A DNA stretch of 64,000 nucleotides. Source: Opitutaceae bacterium. GTDB taxonomy: Bacteria > Verrucomicrobiota > Verrucomicrobiia > Opitutales > Opitutaceae. Of this stretch, positions 1 through 8,736 are shown one piece after another; positions within the stretch are counted from its first letter, which is position 1, and each line of letters begins with the position of its first letter. The translations under genes and the position numbers were made by a program. The stretch is from assembly GCA_014879845.1 (NCBI GenBank), contig JACSRI010000119.1, forward strand, positions 1-64,000, given 5' to 3'. The notes under the pieces are model-generated. The model saw only the letters and a list, made by a program, of their open reading frames with translations. It ran no database searches and was not told the DNA's origin.

Positions 1-18
1 GGGGGGGGGGGGGGGGGG
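1..18. other. Homopolymer run of 18 G at the window start
   Basis: The first 18 bases are uninterrupted G, followed by ordinary high-GC sequence. No biological element explains this. It most likely reflects a contig end or a low-quality read end (for example no-signal base calls on two-colour sequencers). Bases 19-164 hold no recognisable gene. Confidence 0.7.
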
Positions 19-164
19 ACGGGCTCCATCGGCGGTTTGCGGCGGCGTCGGGATGATGCGGGGCGGAATTCGCTGTTGACTACCCAATTCGTCGTGCGAG
101 ACACACAGGCGACCTGTTGCCCGGCGGCCCCCACCTACGCCCGACATCGGGCCGCCACGCACCT

Positions 165-446
165 ATGCCTGATGACCAAACGATCGAAGTAGAGGGAAAG
201 ATTGTCGCCGTTCTGCCCGGGACCATGTTCCGCGTCGAGCTGGCCAACAGCAGCGGGCACGTCGTGCTCGCGCACATCTCCGGGAAGCTGCGCAAGCACT
301 TCATCAAGATCACCACCGGCGACATGGTGAAGATGGAGATGAGTCCCTACGATCTGGACAAGGCGCGCATCACCTACCGCCTGAAGGGACCGGAGCAGAC
401 GGGCCCGCGCCCGCCGCCGCGTCGCTCGGGTCCGGGGCGCCGCTGA
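165..446 (+). CDS. infA: Translation initiation factor IF-1
   Basis: IF-1 binds the 30S ribosomal A site during initiation. The 93-residue product has the S1-like OB fold of the family: the [20 protein letters not shown] opening strand pair, then [17 protein letters not shown] and [12 protein letters not shown]. The ATG at 165 is chosen because translation from it gives a normal IF-1 N-terminus ([11 protein letters not shown]); an in-frame upstream start at 117 would add residues unlike IF-1. The family is usually about 72 residues, and this copy carries roughly 20 extra C-terminal residues rich in Pro, Arg and Gly. The tail is probably disordered and may touch RNA; that role is inference. 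The next gene begins 45 bases downstream on the same strand. Confidence 0.93.
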   Translation: MPDDQTIEVEGKIVAVLPGTMFRVELANSSGHVVLAHISGKLRKHFIKITTGDMVKMEMSPYDLDKARITYRLKGPEQTGPRPPPRRSGPGRR

Positions 447-491
447 GTCGGCGCGTTGCCCAGCGGCTCGACGGGAGAGCCCATCGCCGCC

Positions 492-1466
492 ATGCCCGCG
501 CGCCGCACGAGCCCTGCGTCCTCCGGCGCGTCGGAAGATTCTCGGGGACGGGCGGAGCTGCCACCCGACCTCGCCGAGGACATCGACGCCTTCCTCGCCT
601 TTCTCGAGCTGGAGAAGGGGTCCTCGCGCAACACTCTAGCCGCCTACGAGCGCGACCTTCAGCAGTGCGCCGCCTTTGTCGCACGCGCCGGTGCTCGGCG
701 TTGGAAGGACGTCGGCTCGGCCACGTTGACCGATTGGCTCTATGCGCTGACTGAACAGGGCATGTCCGTGGCAAGCATGGCGCGAAAACTCTCCGCCCTG
801 CGCACGTTCTGCCGTCATCTCGTCCGCGAAGGTCGGAGGCCGGATGATCCCACCGAGTTGCTGACCGGTCCAAAGCTCCGTCGCCGCGCTCCGGACACGC
901 TCAACGTGCGCGACGTCGCGCGCCTGCTCGACGCGCCCACGCCGACCGATCACTACGGCGTGCGCGACCGCGCCATCCTCGAACTCGCATATTCGAGCGG
1001 CCTGCGCGCGAGCGAACTCTCCTCACTCACCCTCACCCAGGTCGACCTCGACAACGGTTTCGTGCGCGTTTTCGGCAAGGGGTCGAAGGAGCGCATCGTC
1101 CCGCTCGGCGACTCCGCGAAGCGCGCGATCGAGACCTACCTCGGGTCCGCGCGCGCCAAGCTCGTGCGCGCGCGCACCGGCAGCGCGCTCTTCCTCAGCG
1201 ACCGCGGCCAGGCCATCTCGCGGAAGACCATCTGGGCCCTGGTGAAGAAACACGCGGCCCGCGCCGGCCTGGAGAAGCCGGTGAAAACCCACCTCCTGCG
1301 CCACTCCTTCGCCACCCACCTGCTCAGCGGGGGGGCGGATCTTCGCGCCATCCAGGAGATGCTCGGCCACGCCAGCATCACGACCACGCAGATTTACACC
1401 GCGGTCGAGAGCCAGCGGCTGATCTCCGAGCACGACAAGTTCCACCCCCGCGGGCGCCGGAAATGA
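492..1466 (+). CDS. Tyrosine recombinase of the XerC/XerD family
   Basis: Site-specific recombinase that probably resolves chromosome dimers at dif. The product has 324 residues: an N-terminal SAM-like DNA-binding domain (about 25-115) and a C-terminal catalytic domain. All catalytic positions are visible: R172 (GLRASEL), K196 (GKGSKERIVPLG), H267 and R270 (THLLRHSFATHLL), H293 (LGH) and the nucleophile Y302 (TTTQIYTAV). The ATG at 492 has a GGGAGAG upstream; an in-frame TTG at 456 is the alternative. Both starts leave an N-terminal extension of about 25 residues before the first core helix. It cannot be assigned to XerC or XerD from sequence alone. No integrase-linked genes or att-like repeats lie nearby, so a housekeeping role is more likely than a phage or island integrase. 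Confidence 0.9.
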   Translation: MPARRTSPASSGASEDSRGRAELPPDLAEDIDAFLAFLELEKGSSRNTLAAYERDLQQCAAFVARAGARRWKDVGSATLTDWLYALTEQGMSVASMARKLSALRTFCRHLVREGRRPDDPTELLTGPKLRRRAPDTLNVRDVARLLDAPTPTDHYGVRDRAILELAYSSGLRASELSSLTLTQVDLDNGFVRVFGKGSKERIVPLGDSAKRAIETYLGSARAKLVRARTGSALFLSDRGQAISRKTIWALVKKHAARAGLEKPVKTHLLRHSFATHLLSGGADLRAIQEMLGHASITTTQIYTAVESQRLISEHDKFHPRGRRK

Positions 1467-1537
1467 GCCGGGTGCGCGTGGACGTAGGGGCTTCTCCCGT
1501 CGGGTTTTTCCGGCGCCGGCCGCCCCGGTCTTTTCCC

Positions 1538-1568
1538 TTGACCGGATTTGCCTGTGAGCCGGTATGAC
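1538..1568 (+). promoter_or_regulatory. Possible sigma70-type promoter upstream of purF
   Basis: TTGACC at 1538-1543 and TATGAC at 1563-1568 resemble -35 and -10 boxes, but the 19-base spacer is longer than ideal. The 1467-1704 gap otherwise holds no gene. Tentative. Confidence 0.25.
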
Positions 1569-1704
1569 GTGGCTTTAACCGCGTGAACTTTGCCGCTCCC
1601 AGACCCGCGACTCGCCGCCGAGGATCGATGCGGGTCGGAGTGCGCACCCTGGCCGTGGCACGGCTGTGCCATCGCCGCCGGCAGCTCCCGCCGGCTCTTC
1701 CTGC

Positions 1705-3618
1705 ATGAGCGACCCGATCACACACGAATGCGGCATTGCCATGGTGCGGCTGAAGAAGCCGCTTGAGCATTATTTCCTCAAGCACGGCACGCCGCTCTAC
1801 GGGTTGTTCAAGCTCTTCCTCCTCATGGAGAAGCAGCACAACCGCGGGCAGGACGGCGCGGGCGTGGGCGCGGTCAAGCTCAACGTGCCGGCCGGCGAGC
1901 CCTACATGTTCCGCGAGCGCGAGATCAAGGTGAACCCCATCGACCGGATCTTCCGCGACATGCTGAAGAAGTACAAGGCGCTGGTCGACGACGGTGTGGT
2001 TTTCCCGGAGTTCCCCGCCACGGTGAAGAAGCACTTCGACTTCGGCGCCGAGCTCTACCTCGGCCACCTGCGTTACGGCACCTCCGGCGGCTACAGCGAG
2101 AGCTCGTGCCACCCGTATTTCCGCAAAAGCAGCTGGCCCACGCGCAACCTCATGCTCGCGGGCAACTTCAACATGACGAATACGGCTGAGCTCAACGCCA
2201 GCCTCATCGCCATGGGCCAGCACCCGATCTTCGCCACCGACACGCAGGCGCTGCTGGAGAAGATGGGTTACTTTCTCGATGAGGTGCACGAGCTGCTCTA
2301 CACGCGGCTGCGCGCCCGCGGCCTCAAGGGCGCCGACCTCACGGCTGCGATGCACGAGGAACTCGACGTGATGGACCTGATCAAGCGGTCCACCAAGAAG
2401 TGGGACGGCGGCTACGCCATCCTCGGCGCGATCGGCAATGGCGACGCGTTTGTCATGCGCGACCCCAACGGTATCCGTCCGGCTTTTTGGTACGAGGATG
2501 ACGAGATCGTCGCGGTCGCCTCCGAGCGGCCCGCGCTGCTCACGGGTTTCGATCTCTCCACCGAGTCCGTGCGCGAGGTGCCGCCGGGCCACGCCCTCGT
2601 CATCAAGCGCACCGGCAAGGTCTCCTGCGAGCCGTTCACCGAGCCGCGCCCGCGCGCCTCGTGTTCGTTCGAGCGCATCTACTTCTCGCGCGGCAACGAC
2701 CCCGAGATCTACCGCGAGCGCAAGGCCCTCGGTGCCCGCCTCGTCGAGCAGGTCGTGCAGGCGATCGACAACGACTACGACAGCACCGTCTTCAGCTTTA
2801 TCCCGAACACGGCCGAGACAGCCTACTACGGCCTGCTCGAGGGCCTGCGCCTGCGCCGCCGGGGCGAGGTGAAGGCCTCGATCATGGAGGCCGCCCGCGA
2901 GGGACGCCTGACCGAGGACCTCATCGACGATCTCATCCTGCGCAACTGGCCGCGCGCGGAGAAGGTCGCGCACAAAGACGTGAAGCTGCGCACGTTCATC
3001 AGCCAAGAAAAGTGGCGCGGCGAGATGCAGTCGCACGTCTACGACATCAGCTACGGTTCGGTTCGTCCCGGCGACAACCTCGTCTGCGTCGACGACTCGA
3101 TCGTGCGTGGCACGACGCTGCGCCGCTCGATCCTAAAGATTCTCTCGCGCCTCGAACCCAAGCGCATCGTCATCGCCTCGACCGCGCCGCAGATCCGCTA
3201 TCCGGACTGCTACGGCATCGACATGTCGGAGCTGGGCAAATTCATCGCCTTCGAGGCGACGATCGACCTGCTCAAGGAACAAGGCCGCGAGGAGCTCGTG
3301 CGCGAGGTCTACGAGCGCTGCGTCGCGCAGGGGGACAAGCCCGTCGAGCAGCTCACCAACGAGGTGAAGCGCCTCTACGACCAGTTCACGGCCGACCAGA
3401 TCTCCCGACGCATCGGCCAGCTCGTCTGTCCGCGCGAGATCGCCTCGCGGTGCGAGGTCATCGTGATCTTCCAGACGATCGAGAACCTCCACGCCGCGCT
3501 GCCCGGCAACACCGGCGACTGGTATTTCACCGGCAACTACCCGACACCCGGCGGCCTGCGCGTCCTCAACCAGGCCTTCATCAACTACTACGAGAAAGCC
3601 AGCGGCAGAGCCTACTGA
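1705..3618 (+). CDS. purF: Amidophosphoribosyltransferase (glutamine PRPP amidotransferase)
   Basis: Catalyses the first committed step of purine synthesis, converting PRPP and glutamine to phosphoribosylamine. The N-terminal class II glutaminase domain starts at Cys9 in THECGIAMVRL, so an eight-residue propeptide must be removed to expose the nucleophile, as in Bacillus-type PurF. Other glutaminase motifs are QHNRGQDGAG and the LRYGTSGG stretch. The PRPP loop VCVDDSIVRGTT lies near residues 460-471, followed by the family motif RYPDCYGIDM. At 637 residues it is clearly longer than typical bacterial PurF (about 480-510), with extra segments in both halves. The start at 1705 is chosen because it places Cys9 next to a short propeptide; an in-frame start at 1666 is less likely. 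It is followed by purM, so this is a purine pair. Confidence 0.92.
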   Translation: MSDPITHECGIAMVRLKKPLEHYFLKHGTPLYGLFKLFLLMEKQHNRGQDGAGVGAVKLNVPAGEPYMFREREIKVNPIDRIFRDMLKKYKALVDDGVVFPEFPATVKKHFDFGAELYLGHLRYGTSGGYSESSCHPYFRKSSWPTRNLMLAGNFNMTNTAELNASLIAMGQHPIFATDTQALLEKMGYFLDEVHELLYTRLRARGLKGADLTAAMHEELDVMDLIKRSTKKWDGGYAILGAIGNGDAFVMRDPNGIRPAFWYEDDEIVAVASERPALLTGFDLSTESVREVPPGHALVIKRTGKVSCEPFTEPRPRASCSFERIYFSRGNDPEIYRERKALGARLVEQVVQAIDNDYDSTVFSFIPNTAETAYYGLLEGLRLRRRGEVKASIMEAAREGRLTEDLIDDLILRNWPRAEKVAHKDVKLRTFISQEKWRGEMQSHVYDISYGSVRPGDNLVCVDDSIVRGTTLRRSILKILSRLEPKRIVIASTAPQIRYPDCYGIDMSELGKFIAFEATIDLLKEQGREELVREVYERCVAQGDKPVEQLTNEVKRLYDQFTADQISRRIGQLVCPREIASRCEVIVIFQTIENLHAALPGNTGDWYFTGNYPTPGGLRVLNQAFINYYEKASGRAY

Positions 3619-3620
3619 GA

Positions 3621-3732
3621 TTTATGATCTATGATTTTGGATTTATGATTTTTCCGATTGCGCGTGGAGCATGGCGCACCCGCGCCTGTCGTTCGTCCCA
3701 ATCATAAATCATCAATCATAGATCATAAATTC
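3621..3732. repeat. AT-rich inverted repeat between purF and purM
   Basis: Two AT-rich arms built from ATTTATGAT and CTATGATT words lie near 3621-3653 and 3700-3732. The right arm read on the minus strand matches the left over about 30 bases with few mismatches, leaving a loop of about 45 bases. The composition contrasts sharply with the flanking genes. It could form a long cruciform or RNA hairpin between two genes of the same pathway, or be a copy of a dispersed repeat. No protein is encoded. Confidence 0.75.
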
Positions 3733-3735
3733 CCC

Positions 3736-4836
3736 ATGTCCCTCAGCTACGAATCCTCCGGCGTCCGTTATGACCAGCTCGATGCGTTCAAGCGCGCGTG
3801 CCAGCGCGCGGCGCGCACCACCGCCGGACTGCTCGCCGACCACGGCTATCGCGAGCCGGCCGAGACACGCGGCGAGAGCGCCTACCTGATCGAGGCGGCC
3901 GACCACTACCTCGCCCACGTCGAGGAAGGTCTCGGCACGAAGAACCTCGTGGCCGACGCCTACTACGCCGCGACCGGACGCTGCTTCTACCGCGAGATCG
4001 CGATCGATACGGTCGCGACGATTGTCAACGACCTCATCACCTGCGGCGCGCTGCCCATCTCGGTCGCGATGCACGCCGCGGTGGGCGACTCCGGCTGGTT
4101 CTCCGATGAGAAGCGCATGGCCGCGCTCGTCGACGGCTGGGCCGAAGGGTGCCGCCAGGCCGGCGCGGTCTGGGGCGGCGGCGAGACGCCGACGCTGCGC
4201 GGTATTGTCCAGCCGGAGACGATCGTGCTCGCCGGCTCGGCCATCGGACGAATCGCGCCGAAATCGCTGCGCATCACCGGCGATGTGCGCGACGGCGACG
4301 CCATCATTTTCCTCGCGTCGAGCGGCGTGCAGACCAACGGCCTCACGCTTTGTCGCAAGATCGCCGACTCGCTCCCGCAGGGCTACACCACGCCGATCGG
4401 GGATGGTCGCGACTACGGCACCGCGCTGCTCGCGCCGTCGGTCATCTACGTGGCCTTTGTGCGCGAGTGCCAGCGTCGCGGGCTCAAGCTCAACTACGTC
4501 GCCCACGTCACCGGCCACGGCTGGCGCAAGCTCATGCGCCTGGAGGAGCCATTCGTCTACGAGATCACGGCGCCGCGACCCTGTGGGGCGTTGTTCGAGT
4601 TTCTCATGAAGGCCGGCCCGATCGAGCGCCGCGAAGCCTACGCCACCTACAACATGGGTATCGGTTTCGCTGCGTATGTGTCACCCGATCGAGCCGACGC
4701 CGTCCTCGCCGCCGCGAAGGACGCCGGCTACGACGCCTGGCTTGCCGGCCGCGTGCGCAAGCAGGGCGGCCGAAAGGCCGTCGAGGTACCCTCCTTCGGC
4801 CTCACCTTTGAGGGCGACACGCTGCAGTTGCGGTAG
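3736..4836 (+). CDS. purM: Phosphoribosylformylglycinamidine cyclo-ligase (AIR synthetase)
   Basis: ATP-dependent closure of FGAM to aminoimidazole ribotide, the fifth step of purine synthesis. The 366-residue product matches PurM motifs in order: EGLGTKNLVAD (ATP/substrate loop), DTVATIVNDLITCGA, GAVWGGGETPTLRG, LASSGVQTNGLTL and VTGHGWRKLMR near the C-terminus. It starts at the ATG at 3736, directly after the AT-rich inverted repeat. It is co-directional with purF, 117 bases away. The stop is TAG inside a GTAGCGC word that is also the head of the repeat family found just downstream. Confidence 0.88.
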   Translation: MSLSYESSGVRYDQLDAFKRACQRAARTTAGLLADHGYREPAETRGESAYLIEAADHYLAHVEEGLGTKNLVADAYYAATGRCFYREIAIDTVATIVNDLITCGALPISVAMHAAVGDSGWFSDEKRMAALVDGWAEGCRQAGAVWGGGETPTLRGIVQPETIVLAGSAIGRIAPKSLRITGDVRDGDAIIFLASSGVQTNGLTLCRKIADSLPQGYTTPIGDGRDYGTALLAPSVIYVAFVRECQRRGLKLNYVAHVTGHGWRKLMRLEEPFVYEITAPRPCGALFEFLMKAGPIERREAYATYNMGIGFAAYVSPDRADAVLAAAKDAGYDAWLAGRVRKQGGRKAVEVPSFGLTFEGDTLQLR

Positions 4837-4846
4837 CGCGCCGTGA

Positions 4847-4905
4847 GTGGCGCGGGCTTCCAGCCCGCATCCGCCCGGAGTCGGCAGGCTGGAAGCCTGC
4901 GCTAC
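4847..4905. repeat. REP-like inverted doublet (GTAGCGC-type)
   Basis: Left arm 4847-4867 (GTGGCGCGGGCTTCCAGCCC...) and right arm 4882-4905 match each other in inverted orientation over about 22 bases with 3-4 differences. Read on the minus strand the right arm starts with GTAGCGCAGGCTTCCAGCC. Each arm is itself a small hairpin (GGCTTCCAGCC). A GTAG tetranucleotide plus hairpin is the layout of REP elements mobilised by RAYT (Y1 HUH) transposases, so this looks like a REPIN. No RAYT gene is in the window. Confidence 0.7.
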
Positions 4906-4977
4906 GTTCCCGGCGCACACCTTTGTCTGTTCTGCGATTGTCGGCGCGCGTCCCGCGTTCCATGATCCGGTTCGTCG

Positions 4978-5481
4978 ATGGAGTTCTCCCCGGACACTCA
5001 TTCGGCCGACGACGTTATTCGCCTGCTGAGCCTCGAGCCGCTGGCGCAGGAGGGAGGCTTCTTCCGCCGCACGGCGCAGTCGCCGTCCTACATCGATTCA
5101 CCCTGGGGCAAGCGCCGCGCGTGGTCGTCGATCTACGCGCTCTTCACCGCCGACGGGATGTCGGCGATGCATCGCCTCCGCCAGGACGAGGTCTGGTGTT
5201 TCCACGCGGGCGATCCGCTGGAGGCACTGCGCCTGCCGCCCGATCGGCCGGGCGAGCGCGTGATCCTCGGCCTCAATCCCGCTGCCGGCCAATGCTCGCA
5301 GGACGTCGTGCTCGCGCTCACCTGGCAGGGCGCGCGCGTGGTCCCGGGTGGGCGTTGGTCGCTCGTGTCGTGCGTGGTCGCGCCGGAGTTTCTCTGGGAG
5401 GATTTCGAGCTGGGGCAGCGCGATCCGCTCGTGGCCGCGTATCCAGAGTTCAGTGGCATGATCCGCGCGCTCACGCGCTGA
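4978..5481 (+). CDS. Cupin superfamily protein (DUF985/Cupin_5)
   Basis: A 167-residue single-domain protein with the Cupin_5 pattern: a leading EPLAQEGGFFRRT segment, SSIYALFTADGMSAMHRLRQDEVWCFHAGDPLEA as the first cupin strand block, and WSLVSCVVAPEFLWEDFEL near the C-terminus. Members fold as small beta barrels; most are uncharacterised and some resemble sugar-binding or epimerase-like cupins, so no reaction is assigned. The ATG at 4978 gives the normal family N-terminus. It is flanked by REP-like repeats on both sides and converges with the LysR gene, so it is probably its own transcription unit. Confidence 0.82.
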   Translation: MEFSPDTHSADDVIRLLSLEPLAQEGGFFRRTAQSPSYIDSPWGKRRAWSSIYALFTADGMSAMHRLRQDEVWCFHAGDPLEALRLPPDRPGERVILGLNPAAGQCSQDVVLALTWQGARVVPGGRWSLVSCVVAPEFLWEDFELGQRDPLVAAYPEFSGMIRALTR

Positions 5482-5484
5482 GCC

Positions 5485-5510
5485 GTAGGGCGGGCAAGGC
5501 AGACCGCCCC
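5485..5510. repeat. Single REP-like element (GTAGGGCGG hairpin)
   Basis: GTAGGGCGGG...ACCGCCCC: a GTAG head followed by an imperfect hairpin (GGGCGG paired with CCGCCC), located just after the cupin stop codon and before the convergent LysR stop. It fits the REP layout but has a different stem from the copies at 4847 and 9808. It may also help terminate transcription, although no T-tract follows. Confidence 0.45.
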
Positions 5511-5515
5511 CTCGG

Positions 5516-6430
5516 TCAGGTGCCGCCCTCGTGCCGCTCCACCGTCGCGACAAACGCCGCCAGCGCCGGGTCGTCGACCGCGTCCTCGCGCCAGCCGAAC
5601 ACGAGCCGGCTCTCCGGAGCCGGGCCGGTGAGCGGGCGAAACACCACCTCGGGCGGCAGTTGCCGCACCTCGGACGGGCACACGAACGTCGCTCCGATGC
5701 CCGCGCGCACCAGGCCGATGGCGTTGGCGCGCGGCCAGACCTCCTCCGCCACCTGCGGAGAGAATCCCGCCGCCGCGCACGCGCCGATGATGCGGTCGTA
5801 GAAGCCGGGATTGTGCAGGCGCGGGAAAAGCACGAGCGGCGTGCCCTCGAGGTCGCGCATGCGGATCGAGGCACGTGAGGCGAGCGGGTGGTCGACGGGC
5901 AGGAGGACGCCGTTGCGCTCGCGCAGCAGTTCCTTCGTGCGAATGCCCGGGATCGTCGCGTCGGGGTGGAAAAACCCGCAGGACACCTCGCCCGCGCGCA
6001 GGCTCGCGAGCTGCGCAGCCGTGGGCGACTCATTGAGCTCCACCCGCACGCCGGGATGGCCGCGCTGAAACTCGCGCAAGATGGCCGGGAGCACCGTCGC
6101 CATCGCGAGCCCGGTGAAGCCCACCCGCACCTGGCCGACCTGCCCGGCCGCGAGCGCCTGAAGTTCCGTCGGAATGCCGCGGAGTGCGCGCAGGATCGGC
6201 TCGATGCGGTCGCGCAGCGCGGCGCCGGCCGGCGTGAGCTCCACGCGACGGCTGTGACGACGGAGCAGGGGAGTGCCGAGCGTCGCTTCGAGTTGCTGGA
6301 TCTGGCGGCTCAGCGCCGGCTGTGCCACCGCGAGCGCCTCGGCCGCGCGACGAAAATGGAGCTGCCGCGCCACCTCCCGGAAATAGACGAGGTGCCGCAG
6401 CTCGAACCCAAATTGATACTCGCGAGGCAT
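5516..6430 (-). CDS. LysR-family transcriptional regulator
   Basis: A 304-residue LysR-type regulator. The N-terminal winged helix-turn-helix is clear (ELRHLVYFREVARQLHFRRAAEALAVAQPALSRQIQQLE, split here for reading as residues about 9-47). It is followed by a two-lobed effector domain (about 95-300) with periplasmic-binding-protein-like motifs such as VRVGFTGLAMATVLP. It is transcribed divergently from leuC with 87 bases between starts, so control of leuCD by a leucine-pathway intermediate is a reasonable inference, as for other LysR genes beside their targets. A small palindrome CTTGGCAAG lies in the shared gap at 6460-6468. The effector is unknown. Confidence 0.9.
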   Translation of the reverse strand: MPREYQFGFELRHLVYFREVARQLHFRRAAEALAVAQPALSRQIQQLEATLGTPLLRRHSRRVELTPAGAALRDRIEPILRALRGIPTELQALAAGQVGQVRVGFTGLAMATVLPAILREFQRGHPGVRVELNESPTAAQLASLRAGEVSCGFFHPDATIPGIRTKELLRERNGVLLPVDHPLASRASIRMRDLEGTPLVLFPRLHNPGFYDRIIGACAAAGFSPQVAEEVWPRANAIGLVRAGIGATFVCPSEVRQLPPEVVFRPLTGPAPESRLVFGWREDAVDDPALAAFVATVERHEGGT

Positions 6431-6459
6431 CGATCAGAGCCAAACAAGTATTTCCAGGT

Positions 6460-6468
6460 CTTGGCAAG
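6460..6468. promoter_or_regulatory. Possible operator between LysR gene and leuC
   Basis: CTTG-G-CAAG is a perfect 4-1-4 palindrome midway in the 87-base divergent gap. LysR proteins often bind T-N11-A palindromes in such gaps. The site is short and could be chance. Confidence 0.25.
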
Positions 6469-6517
6469 AGTCTGGTAGACTTCGTGCCTTTCCCGTTCAC
6501 GTTAGCCCCTTTCCATC

Positions 6518-7942
6518 ATGGCCAAGACCCTGTTTCAAAAAGTGTGGGAGGCGCACGCGGTGCGCCAGCTCTCCAACGGACAGACCCAGCTATTCATCGG
6601 AACGCACCTCATCCATGAGGTGACGAGCCCGCAGGCCTTCGGGATGCTCCGCGACCTCGGCCTGAAGGTCGCCTACCCGCACCGCACCTTCGCCACGGTC
6701 GACCACATCGTGCCGACCGACCAGGTGACCGAGCCGTACGCCGACCCGCTCGCCCAGTCCATGATGGATGAGCTGCGGAAAAACTGCCGCGAGTTCGGCA
6801 TCACCTTCTTCGACCGCAGCACGGGCAAGCAGGGTATCGTGCACATCGTCGGTCCCGAGCAGGGCATCACCCAGCCGGGCACGACGATTGCCTGCGGCGA
6901 CTCGCACACCTCGACGCACGGCGCGTTTGGGGCGATCGGCTTCGGCATCGGCACGACGCAGATCCGCGACCTGCTCGCCACGCAGACCATGGCGATGGGG
7001 CCGCTCAAGGTCCGCCGCATCCAGGTGGACGGCAAGTTGCTCCCCGGCGTCTACGCCAAGGACGTGATCCTGCACATCATCCGCACGCTCGGCGTGAATG
7101 GTGGCACTGGATACGCCTACGAGTACGCCGGCGAGGTTTTTGACCGCTTCACCATGGAGGAGCGGATGACCGTCTGCAACATGTCGATCGAGGGCGGTGC
7201 ACGCGTCGGCTACGTCAATCCCGACGAGACCACCTTCAAGTATCTCCAGGGCCGTCCCTACGCGCCGAAGGGCGCGGCGTGGGACGAGGCCGTGGCGCGC
7301 TGGAAGTCCTACGCGAGCGACGCGGGTGCGACCTACGACGATGTCGTGAAGATCCGCGGCGAGGACATCCCGCCGACCGTCACCTGGGGCATCAATCCCG
7401 GCCAGGGCATCTCGATCGATGAGAATGTCCCGGCGGTCGAGACCGCGCCTGCAGCCGAGAAGGCCTCGATCGCCGAGGCGCTCGAGTACATGAAGCTTCC
7501 GGCCGGCCAGCCCATCAAGGGCACGAAGATCGACGTCGCGTTCATGGGCTCGTGCACGAACGGGCGCCTGAGCGATTTCGTCGAGGTCGCGAAGTTCCTC
7601 AAGGGCCGCAAGGTCGCCCCGGGTGTGAAGGCCATCGCCGTGCCCGGCTCGCAGGGCGTCGCGGTGCTCTGTCAGGAACTCGGCTTGGACAAGGTCTTCG
7701 CCGAGGCCGGCTTTGAGTGGCGTGGCGCGGGCTGTTCGATGTGTCTCGCGATGAATCCCGACAAGCTAGTCGGCGACCAGCTCTGCGCGAGTTCCTCCAA
7801 CCGCAACTTCAAGGGCCGCCAGGGCAGCCCGACCGGTCGCACCATCCTCATGAGCCCGCTCATGGTCGCCGCCGCCGCGGTCACCGGCCGCGTGGCCGAC
7901 GCCCGCGAGGTCTTCGAGCTGCGCAAGTCCGCCGCCACCTGA
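6518..7942 (+). CDS. leuC: 3-isopropylmalate dehydratase large subunit
   Basis: Aconitase-family subunit that, with LeuD, isomerises 2-isopropylmalate to 3-isopropylmalate in leucine synthesis. The 474-residue length matches bacterial LeuC. The three 4Fe-4S ligands are visible at C346 (MGSCTNGRL), C406 and C409 ([11 protein letters not shown]), nearly the same numbering as E. coli. Other hallmarks are [22 protein letters not shown] near the active site, and [11 protein letters not shown] at the C-terminus. It is followed by leuD 91 bases downstream. leuA and leuB are not in the window. Confidence 0.97.
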   Translation: MAKTLFQKVWEAHAVRQLSNGQTQLFIGTHLIHEVTSPQAFGMLRDLGLKVAYPHRTFATVDHIVPTDQVTEPYADPLAQSMMDELRKNCREFGITFFDRSTGKQGIVHIVGPEQGITQPGTTIACGDSHTSTHGAFGAIGFGIGTTQIRDLLATQTMAMGPLKVRRIQVDGKLLPGVYAKDVILHIIRTLGVNGGTGYAYEYAGEVFDRFTMEERMTVCNMSIEGGARVGYVNPDETTFKYLQGRPYAPKGAAWDEAVARWKSYASDAGATYDDVVKIRGEDIPPTVTWGINPGQGISIDENVPAVETAPAAEKASIAEALEYMKLPAGQPIKGTKIDVAFMGSCTNGRLSDFVEVAKFLKGRKVAPGVKAIAVPGSQGVAVLCQELGLDKVFAEAGFEWRGAGCSMCLAMNPDKLVGDQLCASSSNRNFKGRQGSPTGRTILMSPLMVAAAAVTGRVADAREVFELRKSAAT

Positions 7943-8033
7943 GCCGCCTTCGCCCCGCGATCGTCGCGCTCCGTCCCTCGGCGTTTCCCCTCCTTCCACC
8001 TCAACTTTCCACTTCAACTTCTCTCTCCGCCTT

Positions 8034-8636
8034 ATGGCCCTGGCAAAAATCACCGAAGTGCGCGGCCGCGCCGTGCACGTCCCTGGCGACGACATCGACA
8101 CCGACCGCATCATCCCGGCGCGGTTCATGAAGTGCATCACCTTCGACGGACTCGGCGAGTATCTGTTCTTCGACGTGCGCAAGCATGCCGACGGCTCGCC
8201 CAAGGCGCATCCGCTCAACGAGCCGCAGCATGCCGGCGCGACGATCCTGGTCTCCGGTGCCAACTTCGGCTGCGGCAGCTCGCGCGAGCACGCCCCGCAG
8301 GCGATCTACCGCTACGGCTTCCGCGGTGTGATCGCCGAGTCGTTCGCCGAGATCTTTTTCGGCAATTGCACGACGCTGGGCATCCCGTGCTTCAGCGTGA
8401 GCCGCGCCGACCGCGAGGCCCTCGCCGCCGCGCTCGCCGCCGACCCGAAGCTCGAGGTCGTGATGGACGTCGCGAAGGTTGAGGTCCGCTACGGCTCGAA
8501 GGTGATCAAGGCCACCCTGCGCGACTCTGCACAAAAGGGCCTCGTCGCCGGACAATGGGACCCGATCGGCGAACTGCTCGACGGCGCCCCGGCCGTGGCC
8601 AAGGTGGGCAAGAGCCTCGCCTACGTCGCCGGCTGA
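8034..8636 (+). CDS. leuD: 3-isopropylmalate dehydratase small subunit
   Basis: Swivelling domain partner of LeuC. The 200-residue product contains GDDIDTDRIIPARFMK near the N-terminus, the GANFGCGSSREHAPQAI substrate loop and the GVIAESFAEIFFGNC strand, all diagnostic for LeuD. The ATG at 8034 is the natural start. It follows leuC in the same direction, so the two are likely co-transcribed. Confidence 0.96.
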   Translation: MALAKITEVRGRAVHVPGDDIDTDRIIPARFMKCITFDGLGEYLFFDVRKHADGSPKAHPLNEPQHAGATILVSGANFGCGSSREHAPQAIYRYGFRGVIAESFAEIFFGNCTTLGIPCFSVSRADREALAAALAADPKLEVVMDVAKVEVRYGSKVIKATLRDSAQKGLVAGQWDPIGELLDGAPAVAKVGKSLAYVAG

Positions 8637-8736
8637 GTGCCCGCGACGCCCGGCCTCGATCGAAACCGCGCGTGGGCGCGGTTTCCGGGGAACCTTCTTC
8701 GCCGTTGCGAAACTCAACCTGCTTCCCCACGTCTAG

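Noticed and set aside
492-1466. Xer-type recombinase as an integrase marking a genomic island
   Set aside because: It lies among housekeeping genes, with no tRNA, att repeats or phage genes nearby; a chromosomal Xer role is simpler.
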